Source: Megamonas hypermegale
GTDB lineage: Bacteria; Bacillota; Negativicutes; Selenomonadales; Selenomonadaceae
Reading direction: 5' to 3'
Assembly: GCA_002314325.1 (NCBI GenBank)
Contig: DCFC01000040.1
Span: forward strand, 1 to 46,809
Length of the DNA stretch: 46,809 nucleotides
In this document: one piece after another, positions 1-6,631 of the stretch
How positions within the stretch are numbered: position 1 is the first letter of the stretch
How the letters are laid out: every line of letters starts with the position of its first letter
The notes under the pieces: generated by a model
The model's input: the letters and a program-made list of their open reading frames with translations, nothing else
Told to the model about the DNA's origin: nothing
The model's database searches: none
Made by a program: the position numbers and the translations under genes

Positions 1-36
1 AAAGAAAAATTGCCTGGCGCAATTATATTGCGCCAA
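1..36 (+). repeat. Tail of dispersed repeat cut by window edge
   Basis: The first ~25 bases match the tail of the long dispersed repeat found at 21471-21800 (the stretch beginning at 21724). Here the tail carries a perfect hairpin, TGGCGCAAT / ATTGCGCCA (16-36) around a 3-base loop. The rest of this copy would lie left of the window. It may also act as a transcript end for an unseen upstream gene. Confidence 0.6.
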
Positions 37-49
37 ACCAATAAATATC

Positions 50-77
50 TTGCAATATCATAAAAAAGTGATATAAT
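50..77 (+). promoter_or_regulatory. Promoter of candidate antitoxin RNA (RNA II)
   Basis: A TTGCAA -35 box (50-55) is followed after 16 bases by a perfect TATAAT (72-77) preceded by TG one base upstream (extended -10). Predicted start is about 83-85. There is no gene-sized reading frame downstream on this strand, only a short hairpin-ended transcript. Confidence 0.7.
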
Positions 78-82
78 GAAAG

Positions 83-150
83 TGCGAAAAATTACAATAT
101 CTTTTATACTAAACAAATCCTGTGAAGTTGCCGCTTTGCAGGATTTTTTA
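83..150 (+). ncRNA. Candidate antitoxin antisense RNA (RNA II-like)
   Basis: Predicted ~65-nt transcript from the promoter at 50-77 to a terminator stem (115-127 with 134-146, two G-U pairs, hexaloop UUGCCG at 128-133, then a T run to 149). Bases 91-114 repeat, in direct orientation, bases 307-330 at the toxin start codon (22 of 24 identical). Because the toxin is read from the opposite strand, this RNA can pair with the whole 24 nt of toxin mRNA, the two differences becoming G-U pairs, covering the ATG next to the Shine-Dalgarno. Its terminator loop UUGCCG is also complementary to CGGCAA loops in the toxin mRNA. Size, convergent layout and paired contact sites recall RNA II of the enterococcal par/Fst system. 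Seen: sequence and pairing. Inferred: function. Confidence 0.65.
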
Positions 151-151
151 T

Positions 152-365
152 TAAAATAAGACCCTATAAAGTTGCCGCTTTATAAGGTCTCTAACATTAT
201 TTGCCGCTAATGCTAAAGCGTTCGGGATAGTTACTGTTATTGCCTATCTATCCACTTGCAGATGTAATGCGAAACGATACCTGCCATAATAGACACAATC
301 AGGGATATTACAATATCTTCCATACTAAACCCTCCTTTCTGTTACCAGATTGGAGTTACAGTAAC
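152..365 (-). other. Candidate toxin mRNA (RNA I-like), ~210 nt
   Basis: Transcript predicted from the extended -10 box at 372-380 to the terminator stem 159-190. The stem (AGACC, TATAAAG and their complements) has a C/A mismatch on the plus strand but a G-U pair on the minus strand, so it is built for this strand; it is followed by UAUUUU. Its loop is CGGCAA. A second small hairpin at 195-212 (CATTA/TAATG) shows GCGGCAAA in its loop, so the message presents the antitoxin-complementary loop twice. The 5' leader (about 337-365) can also fold through GTTAC/GTAAC segments, as is common for type I toxins that hide the ribosome site. Confidence 0.6.
237..323 (-). CDS. 28-aa hydrophobic membrane peptide, candidate type I toxin
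   Basis: Small gene of 28 codons plus stop. The start is ATG at 323-321 with a perfect AGGAGG ribosome site at 331-336. The peptide opens with acidic MED, has one hydrophobic stretch (residues 4-21, IVISLIVSIMAGIVSHYI) long enough to cross the membrane, and ends in a charged tail, CKWIDRQ. This single-helix plus short charged tail plan is that of small membrane toxins of type I toxin-antitoxin systems; similar short peptides ending in YICKWLD occur widely in Firmicutes, usually as unannotated or 'holin-like' peptides (family recall, not searched). The antisense RNA at 83-150 and the loop complementarity described there support a toxin role. It is not clearly an Fst homologue by sequence. A leaderless structural membrane peptide is the main alternative. 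Confidence 0.7.
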   Translation of the reverse strand: MEDIVISLIVSIMAGIVSHYICKWIDRQ

Positions 366-371
366 GCACAT

Positions 372-380
372 ATTATATCA
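372..380 (-). promoter_or_regulatory. Extended -10 promoter of toxin mRNA
   Basis: Minus-strand TGATATAAT, i.e. a perfect TATAAT (377-372) with TG one base upstream. The -35 position (400-395, TTTATA) is weak, which an extended -10 can compensate. The same TGATATAAT core occurs at the RNA II promoter (69-77). Predicted start about 365. Confidence 0.6.
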
Positions 381-426
381 CTCATTGATAAAAATATAAA
401 TCTATCAATATGTATTTATTATATTG

Positions 427-541
427 AAAAAAAGACTGCCTTATTTCAAGACAGTCTTTCTATTGTTGTGAACAGTCATTCTTTACAAGCATATGAACTT
501 TGAGAGATGGCTGACACGCCAATATCAGACTATCTCTCTTT
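427..541 (-). ncRNA. Candidate intergenic small RNA, ~115 nt
   Basis: Downstream of a strong minus-strand promoter (548-576) the sequence folds into a 5' hairpin (AGAGAT/ATCTCT pairing, 505-537, with inner CTGA/TCAG) and ends in a clean intrinsic terminator (AAGACTG stem 431-459 followed by a run of seven T at 433-427). The only internal frame is 10 codons without a ribosome site, so it is read as non-coding. It lies between the toxin locus and the XRE regulator gene and starts just after that gene's terminator, so it is an independent unit. Target unknown. Confidence 0.55.
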
Positions 542-547
542 TATCTG

Positions 548-576
548 ATTATACTATAACGAAATTGTATTTGCAA
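548..576 (-). promoter_or_regulatory. Promoter of small RNA 427-541
   Basis: Minus strand: TTGCAA (576-571), a 17-base spacer, and TATAAT (553-548). Near-consensus sigma-70/SigA promoter. Predicted start near 541. Confidence 0.65.
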
Positions 577-577
577 A

Positions 578-612
578 CAAAAAGACTGCTCTAAAACAGG
601 GCAGTCTTTTTG
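578..612 (-). terminator. Intrinsic terminator after XRE regulator
   Basis: AAAAGACTGC / GCAGTCTTTT stem with a T run on the minus strand directly after the regulator stop codon. It is T-flanked on both strands. Confidence 0.7.
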
Positions 613-629
613 CTTTTTCAGTTTGCTTC

Positions 630-848
630 TTATTTAAAGAAGCGATGTGTGTCTTCAATAACTACAAGTTCATCCACTCTGACATCCAGAGCTTTGGCAA
701 TCAGTGCAATTACGTAAAAAGTCGGCTGGCGTTTGTCATTTTCGATGAAGCTAATCATAGCCGTGCTGACACCGGCTTTTTTTGCCAATTGTTTCTGGGT
801 CATATTTTTTTCATGTCTTATTTCTGCAATTATGTATTTTATTGACAT
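630..848 (-). CDS. Small XRE-family HTH transcriptional regulator
   Basis: 72-aa DNA-binding protein made of a single Cro/C1-type helix-turn-helix domain. Residues ~15-40 (NMTQKQLAKKAGVSTAMISF) show the canonical turn, followed by IENDKRQPTFYVIALIAKALDV, the usual rest of the fold. No second sensing domain is present, so it is the minimal class often found with toxin-antitoxin loci, plasmids or stress genes. Start chosen at the ATG at 848, which has AAGGAG nine bases upstream; the frame is open further upstream (to 905) but without a ribosome site. It is transcribed alone, ended by the terminator at 578-612. Whether it controls the small RNAs on its left is unknown. Confidence 0.85.
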   Translation of the reverse strand: MSIKYIIAEIRHEKNMTQKQLAKKAGVSTAMISFIENDKRQPTFYVIALIAKALDVRVDELVVIEDTHRFFK

Positions 849-1023
849 TACAAAGCACTCCTTTCTAATTGGTAATGGGAGATAATATCCAATCGCAAAT
901 ATCATGGAGTGTTTGTAATCAACTATTAAGCCTCATTATCATATTAAATTTTAAATTGTAAACTTCAATTCAAGCTTACATATTATACTATAGCACAATC
1001 TGTTAAACTATGGTTATTTTCAC

Positions 1024-1066
1024 GAAAAAAGTTGCCTGATTTTACTAAATTAAATGCAGGCAACTT
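1024..1066 (-). terminator. Terminator of galU
   Basis: AAGTTGCCTG (1029-1038) pairs with CAGGCAACTT (1057-1066); on the minus strand the stem is followed by TTTTTTCG. It starts a few bases after the galU stop codon. Confidence 0.75.
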
Positions 1067-1073
1067 CTATGGA

Positions 1074-1955
1074 TTATAAATCTTTGACTATTTCTTTCAA
1101 ATAAGCAGCGAACGGCGCGGATAAATCATCGCGGCGCAGGGCAAATTCCACTGTAGCTTTCAAAAAGCCCAGTTTGTCGCCGACGTCATAGCGTTTACCG
1201 GCGAAATTGTACGCATAGACATTTTCTCTTTTGGCCATGACGCGAAGCGCATCGGTGAGCTGGATTTCTCCCCCTTTGCCCGGTTTCGTGTTCTGCAATA
1301 CTTCAAATACATCCGGCGTGATGATATAGCGGCCGAGTACTGCCATCTGGCTCGGTGCTTCTTCCACGGAAGGTTTTTCAATCATGTCTTTTACCTTCAT
1401 TAATTGTTCGTTAATCGTCGGCTCACCTGCTACGATACCGTAAGAAGATACTTTTTCCTTCGGCACTTTCTGACAGCCCAAAATCGTCGCGCCCGTCTGG
1501 TCGTACATATCAATGAGCTGTTTGAGCGCCGGTTTCTGCGGGCTTTTGTTGTACACCACATCATCGCCCAAGAGCACGGCAAACGGTTCATTGTCAATAA
1601 ACGCACGGGCGCATAAAATCGCATCGCCCAATCCGCGCATATGCTTCTGGCGAATGTAATGCACGTTGATTTCCGAAATCGCCTGTACCATTTTGAGCAT
1701 TTCCGTCTTGCCTTTGGCTTTTAAATCCGCTTCCAAAATAGGCGTGCTGTCAAAATGGTCCTCAATCGCACGTTTGGCATGACCGCTGATAATCAGAATA
1801 TCTTCAATCCCGCTCGCGAGCGCTTCCTCCACGATATACTGAATGGTCGGTTTATCTACAATCGGCAGCATTTCCTTCGGTGTTGCTTTCGTCGCCGGCA
1901 GAAACCGCGTACCGAAACCGGCAGCAGGAATAACCGCTTTTCTAATACGTTTCAT
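1074..1955 (-). CDS. galU: UTP--glucose-1-phosphate uridylyltransferase
   Basis: 293-aa cytosolic enzyme making UDP-glucose from UTP and glucose-1-phosphate, the donor for envelope polysaccharide and galactose metabolism. The N-terminus VIPAAGFGTRFLPATKATPKE (residues ~8-28) is the nucleotidyltransferase signature loop with the conserved Arg and Lys; LLGDDVV (~128-134) is the metal-binding Asp region; EKPS (~193) and the C-terminal GKRYDVGDKLGFLKA match GalU. Length is normal for bacterial GalU. AGGGAGG precedes the ATG. It is monocistronic, with its own terminator. Very secure call. Confidence 0.97.
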   Translation of the reverse strand: MKRIRKAVIPAAGFGTRFLPATKATPKEMLPIVDKPTIQYIVEEALASGIEDILIISGHAKRAIEDHFDSTPILEADLKAKGKTEMLKMVQAISEINVHYIRQKHMRGLGDAILCARAFIDNEPFAVLLGDDVVYNKSPQKPALKQLIDMYDQTGATILGCQKVPKEKVSSYGIVAGEPTINEQLMKVKDMIEKPSVEEAPSQMAVLGRYIITPDVFEVLQNTKPGKGGEIQLTDALRVMAKRENVYAYNFAGKRYDVGDKLGFLKATVEFALRRDDLSAPFAAYLKEIVKDL

Positions 1956-2069
1956 AAAAAATCCTCCCTAAAATCTGCAAGATACAATATCTGTATAACT
2001 TCTATTTATTATTTATATCATTATATTCTCAGCTCGACAGCAAAATTCCTTTAATTTGTTTTCTTCTAT

Positions 2070-2217
2070 TATAATATTACCCGTTGTGCTAGTAAAATAT
2101 CTAGCCTGAACCAGCAGTATAATAGTTTATATTCGCTGCCTGTTGTCACTTAACCTCACTAAATATAAACTATTATACTGCTTTGGAAAATCAACTAGCA
2201 CAATAAGTATAATATAT
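2070..2217 (+). repeat. Nested-hairpin MITE-like element, copy a
   Basis: Element 2080-2207 (128 bp). Terminal inverted repeats TTGTGCTAGT and ACTAGCACAA; inner 19-bp perfect inverted repeat (2115-2133 with 2162-2180) around a 28-base loop containing CACTTAACCTCACTAA. Flanked by near-identical direct repeats TATAATATTA (2070-2079) and TATAATATAT (2208-2217), 8 of 10 alike, which looks like a target-site duplication. It lies between the divergent galU and ompH genes. Confidence 0.75.
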
Positions 2218-2333
2218 TAATATTAGAGGATTGCAAAATTTTTAATCGAATTATAATAAATAAGCTATAACGGTTTTTATCTATTTATGATATAATAGCT
2301 CTAATGACTTAATGTTTTTTAGGAGGATATCTT

Positions 2334-2774
2334 ATGAAAAAGCAATTTTTGGCAATTATCTGTTCTGCGCTATTTGCATTGGGAATAGGTTCAACGGCTT
2401 CCGCGGCGGAAGTTTATCAGCCGGCGGCTAACGCATCCGTAGCTACCATCAACTACCAGTATGTATTAGCTAACCTTCCTGAAAGTAAATCCATCCAGCA
2501 GTCCATGGCAAAACTCTCAGAAGATGCGCAAAAGGACTTTGAACAGTCTGTTAACGAAAAGATGAACCCGGAGGAAATCCAGAAAGTTCGTATTCGTGTC
2601 GCTACTGAATTAAGACAAAAACAGATTGATTTGGTAAAACCTGTACAGGAAAAAATTAATAATGCAATTCAGCAGGTTGCTCAGCAGCATGGCTATACGG
2701 TAATCATCAGCGCCGATGTGGCTTTATATACATCTGCCGATGTTACACAGGAAGTATTGAATGCTCTCAAATAA
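2334..2774 (+). CDS. OmpH/Skp-family periplasmic chaperone
   Basis: 146-aa exported protein. Signal peptide of ~25 residues (KK, hydrophobic core, STASAAE cleavage region). The mature part begins with VATINYQYVLANLPESKSIQQSMAKL, the usual OmpH opening (a beta strand then a long helix), followed by a charged, Gln-rich helical tentacle (residues ~60-115) and a closing strand (GYTVIISADVALYTSADVTQEVL), as in Skp. It should act in the periplasm to hold unfolded outer-membrane proteins, which fits a diderm Firmicute carrying OmpM porins and autotransporters. In related genomes ompH sits near bamA/lpx genes; here it stands alone. Slightly shorter than E. coli Skp (161 aa). Start has AGGAGG seven bases upstream. 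Confidence 0.85.
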   Translation: MKKQFLAIICSALFALGIGSTASAAEVYQPAANASVATINYQYVLANLPESKSIQQSMAKLSEDAQKDFEQSVNEKMNPEEIQKVRIRVATELRQKQIDLVKPVQEKINNAIQQVAQQHGYTVIISADVALYTSADVTQEVLNALK

Positions 2775-2786
2775 TTGAAAAACAGT

Positions 2787-2812
2787 GCAGGTACGTTTGT
2801 ACCTGCTTTTTT
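2787..2812 (+). terminator. Terminator of ompH-like gene
   Basis: Perfect 8-bp stem GCAGGTAC/GTACCTGC with a GTTT tetraloop and six T. Confidence 0.85.
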
Positions 2813-2843
2813 ATTTAAAATTTGAAGATGAGAAGGTGTTTTC

Positions 2844-4517
2844 ATGGGTGTATTGAAATGGTGGCAAAAAACGATTGTTTATCAGATTTATCCAAAATCT
2901 TTCTGCGACAGCAACGGCGACGGTATCGGCGATATACCGGGCATTATCAGCAAGCTCGATTATCTTGAAGGGTTGGGCGTCGGTGCAATTTGGCTTTGCC
3001 CTATGTACCCTTCACCGCTTGTTGACGGCGGTTACGATATCTCCGATTACTGCGCCATAGCGTCTGAATACGGAACTATGGCGGATATGGAAAATTTGAT
3101 AAGCGAAGCGGGCAGACGCAATATTAAAATCGTAATGGATTTGGTGTTTAACCATACGTCCGATAAACATCCGTGGTTTGAAGCGTCCCGCAGCTCCAAG
3201 GATAATGATAAGCGCGACTGGTATATCTGGCGTGACGCCAAAGCTGACGGCAGTGCGCCGACGAACTGGCGCGGTCTTTTCGGCGGACCGGCATGGACGC
3301 TTGATGAAAAAACGGGACAGTATTATCTGCATACGTTTACGGCAGGCCAGCCGGATTTAAACTGGGAAAATCCTAAGGTGCGCCAGGCACTGTATGATGT
3401 ATGCCGCTTCTGGCTCGATAAGGGCATAGGCGGTTTCAGAATTGATGCCATTGTGTACATCAAAAAACCGGACGTATTCGAGGATTTGCCGGCGGACGGA
3501 CCGGATGGGCTCGCCAGCGTGGCAAAAGCGGACGGCTGCCGAGAAGGTATTCTCGATTTTCTCTATGAATGGAAACGCGAAGTTTTCGCTAAATATCCTG
3601 ATATATTTACTGTAGCTGAAACGGACGGTGTAACGGCGAAAGACTTCCATAAATGGATAGGCGCAAACGGCGCATTTGACATGCTGTTCGATTTCAGCCA
3701 TATGATTTTGGGCTTTGACGGCGATTTTTCCTGGCATAAACGCCAGCCGTGGAAATTAATTGACATCAGGACACCGTTTACAGCCAATCAGGAAGTGACG
3801 AAAGAGGACGGCTGGGTGGCAAATTATTTTGAAAACCACGACCATCCGCGCTGCGTTAATCACTTTTTCCCGAAAGGCACTGATACGGAACTTGCAGCCA
3901 AATTCATTGCGACAATCCTGCTTACCCTGCGCGGCACGCCGTTTATCTATGAAGGTCAGGAGTTGGGCATGACGAACGTAAAATGGCCGTCGATAAAAAT
4001 GTACAAGGACGTTTCATCCATCGGGCAGTATGAACTGGCGCTAAAAGACGGGCTTTCGCCGAAAGAAGCGATGAAAGGCATCTGGGAAAACAGCAGAGAC
4101 AATGCCCGCAGCCCGATGACCTGGAACAATGGTTCGCATGCAGGTTTTACAACGGGCAGACCGTGGCTGCCTCTCAACGATGAATACGGCTCAATCAATG
4201 TGGAAAGTGAATTGCAAAATGAAAATTCCGTGCTCAATTACTATAAAAAACTGATTGAATTGCGCGGCGAACATAAAGCTTTAACGGAAGGCAGCTATGA
4301 AGAACTGCTGTCCTACAGTCCGGGAATATATGCTTATGCGCGTACCACGGAAGACAAATCGGAACGCATAATCGTCATCGCCAACACAACGGCTAAAATA
4401 CGCGGCTACAAAGTTTCGGAACTTAAAGGCGCACAGCTTTTGATTTCCAATTACGGCAACAGAGAAAAAACACTGCTCCGCTCGTATGAAATCCGCGTGT
4501 ACAAAGTAAAACAGTAA
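2844..4517 (+). CDS. GH13 alpha-glucosidase
   Basis: 557-aa cytoplasmic glycoside hydrolase (no signal peptide) of family GH13, the oligo-1,6-glucosidase/maltase/trehalose-6-phosphate hydrolase group. Opening WWQKTIVYQIYPKSFCDSNGDGIGD is typical. Conserved regions: DLVFNHTSD (~99-107), GFRIDAI with nucleophile Asp201, VAET with acid/base Glu259, ENHDHPR with Asp333. The residue after the nucleophile is Ala, whereas dedicated alpha-1,6 enzymes usually have Val, so alpha-1,4 or mixed specificity is likelier; this is inference from family knowledge. It would release glucose from imported malto- or isomalto-oligosaccharides. No transporter or regulator is adjacent. AGAAGG precedes the ATG. The stop codon sits directly at the edge of MITE copy b. 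Confidence 0.92.
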   Translation: MGVLKWWQKTIVYQIYPKSFCDSNGDGIGDIPGIISKLDYLEGLGVGAIWLCPMYPSPLVDGGYDISDYCAIASEYGTMADMENLISEAGRRNIKIVMDLVFNHTSDKHPWFEASRSSKDNDKRDWYIWRDAKADGSAPTNWRGLFGGPAWTLDEKTGQYYLHTFTAGQPDLNWENPKVRQALYDVCRFWLDKGIGGFRIDAIVYIKKPDVFEDLPADGPDGLASVAKADGCREGILDFLYEWKREVFAKYPDIFTVAETDGVTAKDFHKWIGANGAFDMLFDFSHMILGFDGDFSWHKRQPWKLIDIRTPFTANQEVTKEDGWVANYFENHDHPRCVNHFFPKGTDTELAAKFIATILLTLRGTPFIYEGQELGMTNVKWPSIKMYKDVSSIGQYELALKDGLSPKEAMKGIWENSRDNARSPMTWNNGSHAGFTTGRPWLPLNDEYGSINVESELQNENSVLNYYKKLIELRGEHKALTEGSYEELLSYSPGIYAYARTTEDKSERIIVIANTTAKIRGYKVSELKGAQLLISNYGNREKTLLRSYEIRVYKVKQ

Positions 4518-4658
4518 ATAAATCCGTTGGGTTAAGAAAAACATCGAGCTTTTAAGCCAGCAGTATAATAGTTTAAGCGAGGTTAAGTGATAACATCGAA
4601 CGAATATAAACTATTATACTGCTTTTAGAAATCAACTAGCACAACGGATGTAAATAAA
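4514..4658 (+). repeat. Nested-hairpin MITE-like element, copy b (inner loop inverted)
   Basis: Element 4523-4649 (127 bp), flanked by a perfect 9-bp direct repeat GTAAATAAA (4514-4522 and 4650-4658); the left copy contains the stop codon of the GH13 gene. Outer parts (ACATCGAGCTT left, ATCAACTAGCACAAC right) run as in the other copies, but the segment between the inner inverted repeats is reverse-complemented (AGGTTAAGTG instead of CACTTAACCT). The inner 15-bp stem is intact. Confidence 0.8.
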
Positions 4659-4661
4659 AAT

Positions 4662-4699
4662 ACCTCTATTAGATAAAAAACTAATAGAGGTGTTTTTTT
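4662..4699 (+). terminator. Bidirectional terminator between GH13 gene and ADP-ribosylglycohydrolase gene
   Basis: ACCTCTATTAG/CTAATAGAGGT stem (4662-4672 with 4681-4691) followed by seven T on the plus strand; A-rich on the other side, so it can also end the convergent gene whose stop overlaps it. Confidence 0.8.
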
Positions 4700-5594
4700 A
4701 TAATGATACAGCAGCAATAACTTTGTCGAGCATGTGCTTGATATCTTCCGGCAGAGCGTCGATAAAGCGCTGCGGTATAGCGTCAAAGCCGTAGAAGCAG
4801 CCGGCAAGTCCGCCGGTGATGGCTCCGATAGTATCGCTGTCGCCGCCGTAGTTTACGGCAGTGATGAGCGCGTCTTCAAAATTGTCCGTATTCATGAAGG
4901 CGTGCAGCATGGTGATGATACTGTCATAAGCGGAAGCGGTCGGCTGGACTTCTTCATTTTTATAATCATAGTACATGGTGCTGTCAAGCATTTTGTCCAT
5001 ATCCTTTTTGCCGATTTCGCCGTTTACGATACGAAAGATAAACTGGCTGTAAATGCGGCAGGCATTGTCCGACTGCGTATTGACATGCGTCATATTGGAA
5101 ATATCGAGTGCCTTGCTGACAGCATCGTATTCAGTTTTATAGTAAAGCGCCGGATAAAGCGTATTTAAAATAGCGCCGTTATCCACGCTGCCGCGATTGC
5201 TGAACACGTCGACCTGCGCGGCTGATTCATGCCAGCGGGCTTTCGGAATAATATATTTGCCGTGTCCTTTCGACATGGTTTTGTCGATACTGCGAAGCGC
5301 CGTGTCGCTGATGTCTTTCGGGCGGCTTATTGCCCAGTTGATAAAATTTTTGCCGATTTCACCGAAAGGGTTTTCCGGCTGTTTCATAATGCCGTAAGCT
5401 GTAGCGAGCATGAGTGCCGTTTCGTCTGTGCCTTCGCCCGGGGCTGTTTTGAGCCAGCCGCCGCCAATCATATCGCGAACTGTGCCGAATTGAGCTTTTA
5501 TCTGCTCCTGCGGCATAAATTCCAGCGGTGCGCCGAGAGCATCGCCGACAGCTGCTCCGTAAAGTGCGCCTTTAATTCGATTTAATTTGTCCAC
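4698..5594 (-). CDS. ADP-ribosylglycohydrolase family protein
   Basis: 298-aa all-helical hydrolase of the DraG/ARH family, which removes ADP-ribose from proteins or small molecules using two Mg ions. Metal-binding motifs are present in order: GDALGAPLEF (~residues 17-26), GEGTDETAL (~53-61, usual form TDDT with Glu in place of the second Asp) and NYGGDSDTIGAITGGLAG (~248-265). Length is normal. No ADP-ribosyltransferase gene and no nitrogenase gene is nearby, so the classical DraG role is unlikely; general ADP-ribose turnover or phage-related defence reversal are options I cannot separate. Start is GTG with GGAGGAA nine bases upstream. Confidence 0.88.
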   Translation of the reverse strand: MDKLNRIKGALYGAAVGDALGAPLEFMPQEQIKAQFGTVRDMIGGGWLKTAPGEGTDETALMLATAYGIMKQPENPFGEIGKNFINWAISRPKDISDTALRSIDKTMSKGHGKYIIPKARWHESAAQVDVFSNRGSVDNGAILNTLYPALYYKTEYDAVSKALDISNMTHVNTQSDNACRIYSQFIFRIVNGEIGKKDMDKMLDSTMYYDYKNEEVQPTASAYDSIITMLHAFMNTDNFEDALITAVNYGGDSDTIGAITGGLAGCFYGFDAIPQRFIDALPEDIKHMLDKVIAAVSL

Positions 5595-5616
5595 AAAATT
5601 TCCTCCAATAAAAAAA

Positions 5617-6339
5617 TCATATAAATATATGATAAATCACCGGAACGATAAGAGCAAGCAGCATATTACCGACGCGGATATGTATGATATTGGCAAAAGT
5701 CAGATTTATGCCGATGATGGTGATTAATACGTTGCCGATATAGCAGATATCATTGATTAATGCTTGTGTAAGATACGGTGCGACAAAACCGGCGCCCAGC
5801 GTAATCAATCCCTGATAGATAAAAAGCGGCAAAGCGGCAAGCAGTACGCCCGCTCCCATCGTGGAGGCGAAAACCATGCAGATGACACCGTCAAGAACGG
5901 CTTTCGTCAAGAGCAGGCTGTAATCGCCGGACAGTCCGTCCTGCAAAGCGCCGATAATAGCCATAGCACCGATACAGATTACGAGCGTAACGGTAACGAA
6001 TGCGTCAACGAATTTGGAGCTTTCATCGGCATGAAATATTTTGCGGGCGACTTCGCCGAGCTGTTCCAGTTTTGCTTCAATATTGATGATTTCACCGATT
6101 AATATACCGATTAGCAGCGAAAAAATCATCAGCATAGTTCCCGTCGTTTCCAGATGACCGTCTTTGAATACGAGCATTTGCGCCAGTGTGCCGCCGATGC
6201 CGATGAACAGGACGGCAATGCCCATCGCCTGCAGCAGTGAATCCTGCAGCGATTTTTTTATGCCTTTTTTCAAGAACAGACCGATACCGCCGCCGATTAA
6301 TACAGCGAGCGTGTTGGCGATTGTACCTAAACCAATCAT
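5617..6339 (-). CDS. DUF554 family membrane protein
   Basis: 240-aa integral membrane protein with about six to seven hydrophobic segments, beginning IGLGTIANTLAVLIGGGIG, the recognisable DUF554 (YdfK/YqgA-like) start. The family is widespread and mostly uncharacterised. Conserved Gly-rich helices and the motif GALQDGLSGDYSLLLTKAVLDG (~residues 130-151) are present. The stop lies 22 bases upstream of the ADP-ribosylglycohydrolase start on the same strand, so the two are probably co-transcribed. GGGAG precedes the ATG. Function unknown. Confidence 0.85.
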   Translation of the reverse strand: MIGLGTIANTLAVLIGGGIGLFLKKGIKKSLQDSLLQAMGIAVLFIGIGGTLAQMLVFKDGHLETTGTMLMIFSLLIGILIGEIINIEAKLEQLGEVARKIFHADESSKFVDAFVTVTLVICIGAMAIIGALQDGLSGDYSLLLTKAVLDGVICMVFASTMGAGVLLAALPLFIYQGLITLGAGFVAPYLTQALINDICYIGNVLITIIGINLTFANIIHIRVGNMLLALIVPVIYHIFI

Positions 6340-6437
6340 GTGAACACTCCCTTATTTTTGTTATAGAAAATATTATAGCATTTTATCTCCGAGTGTGCGA
6401 AACAGCGGGAAATATCCGTTGATTTTTGCTTATCAAA

Positions 6438-6470
6438 GTATACAAATTAACACTGTGTTTAAATGTATAC
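6438..6470. promoter_or_regulatory. Palindromic operator upstream of AgcS symporter
   Basis: 33-bp imperfect palindrome (13 of 16 positions symmetric around 6454) whose outer ends are GTATAC (6438-6443 and 6465-6470) and whose centre is AACACTGTGTT. It ends 13 bases before the -35 box of the symporter promoter, a usual place for a regulator. GTATAC cores are typical of GntR-family FCD regulators, but the regulator is not identifiable here. Confidence 0.5.
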
Positions 6471-6483
6471 ATTTATAAAACTA

Positions 6484-6512
6484 TTGACAAAATACAAATG
6501 TCGTTATAATAT
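6484..6512 (+). promoter_or_regulatory. Promoter of AgcS symporter gene
   Basis: Perfect TTGACA (6484-6489), then TAATAT after 17 bases (6507-6512) or an overlapping TATAAT after 15 bases. Predicted start about 6519, giving a ~110-nt leader that contains the terminator hairpin at 6541-6576. Confidence 0.7.
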
Positions 6513-6540
6513 AATAAACAAAACATTGAGTAGTTTATAC

Positions 6541-6576
6541 AAGGGCGTATGAATTATCTGTTCATACGCCCTTTTT
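6541..6576 (+). terminator. Leader terminator (possible attenuator) of AgcS symporter
   Basis: 13-bp perfect stem AAGGGCGTATGAA / TTCATACGCCCTT with a 7-base loop and five T, sitting between promoter and gene. Transcription must pass it to reach the symporter, so it either makes a short leader RNA or is controlled. No anti-terminator, leader peptide or known riboswitch could be recognised. Confidence 0.65.
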
Positions 6577-6631
6577 ATATAGATTTATTTATTTACTTAT
6601 TAACTTATTAAATTGCTAAGGAGGTACATAT

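Noticed and set aside
240..503. 87-codon plus-strand frame across the toxin locus and the small RNA
   Set aside because: Lies antisense to the better supported 28-aa gene, starts without a ribosome site, and crosses two terminator hairpins.
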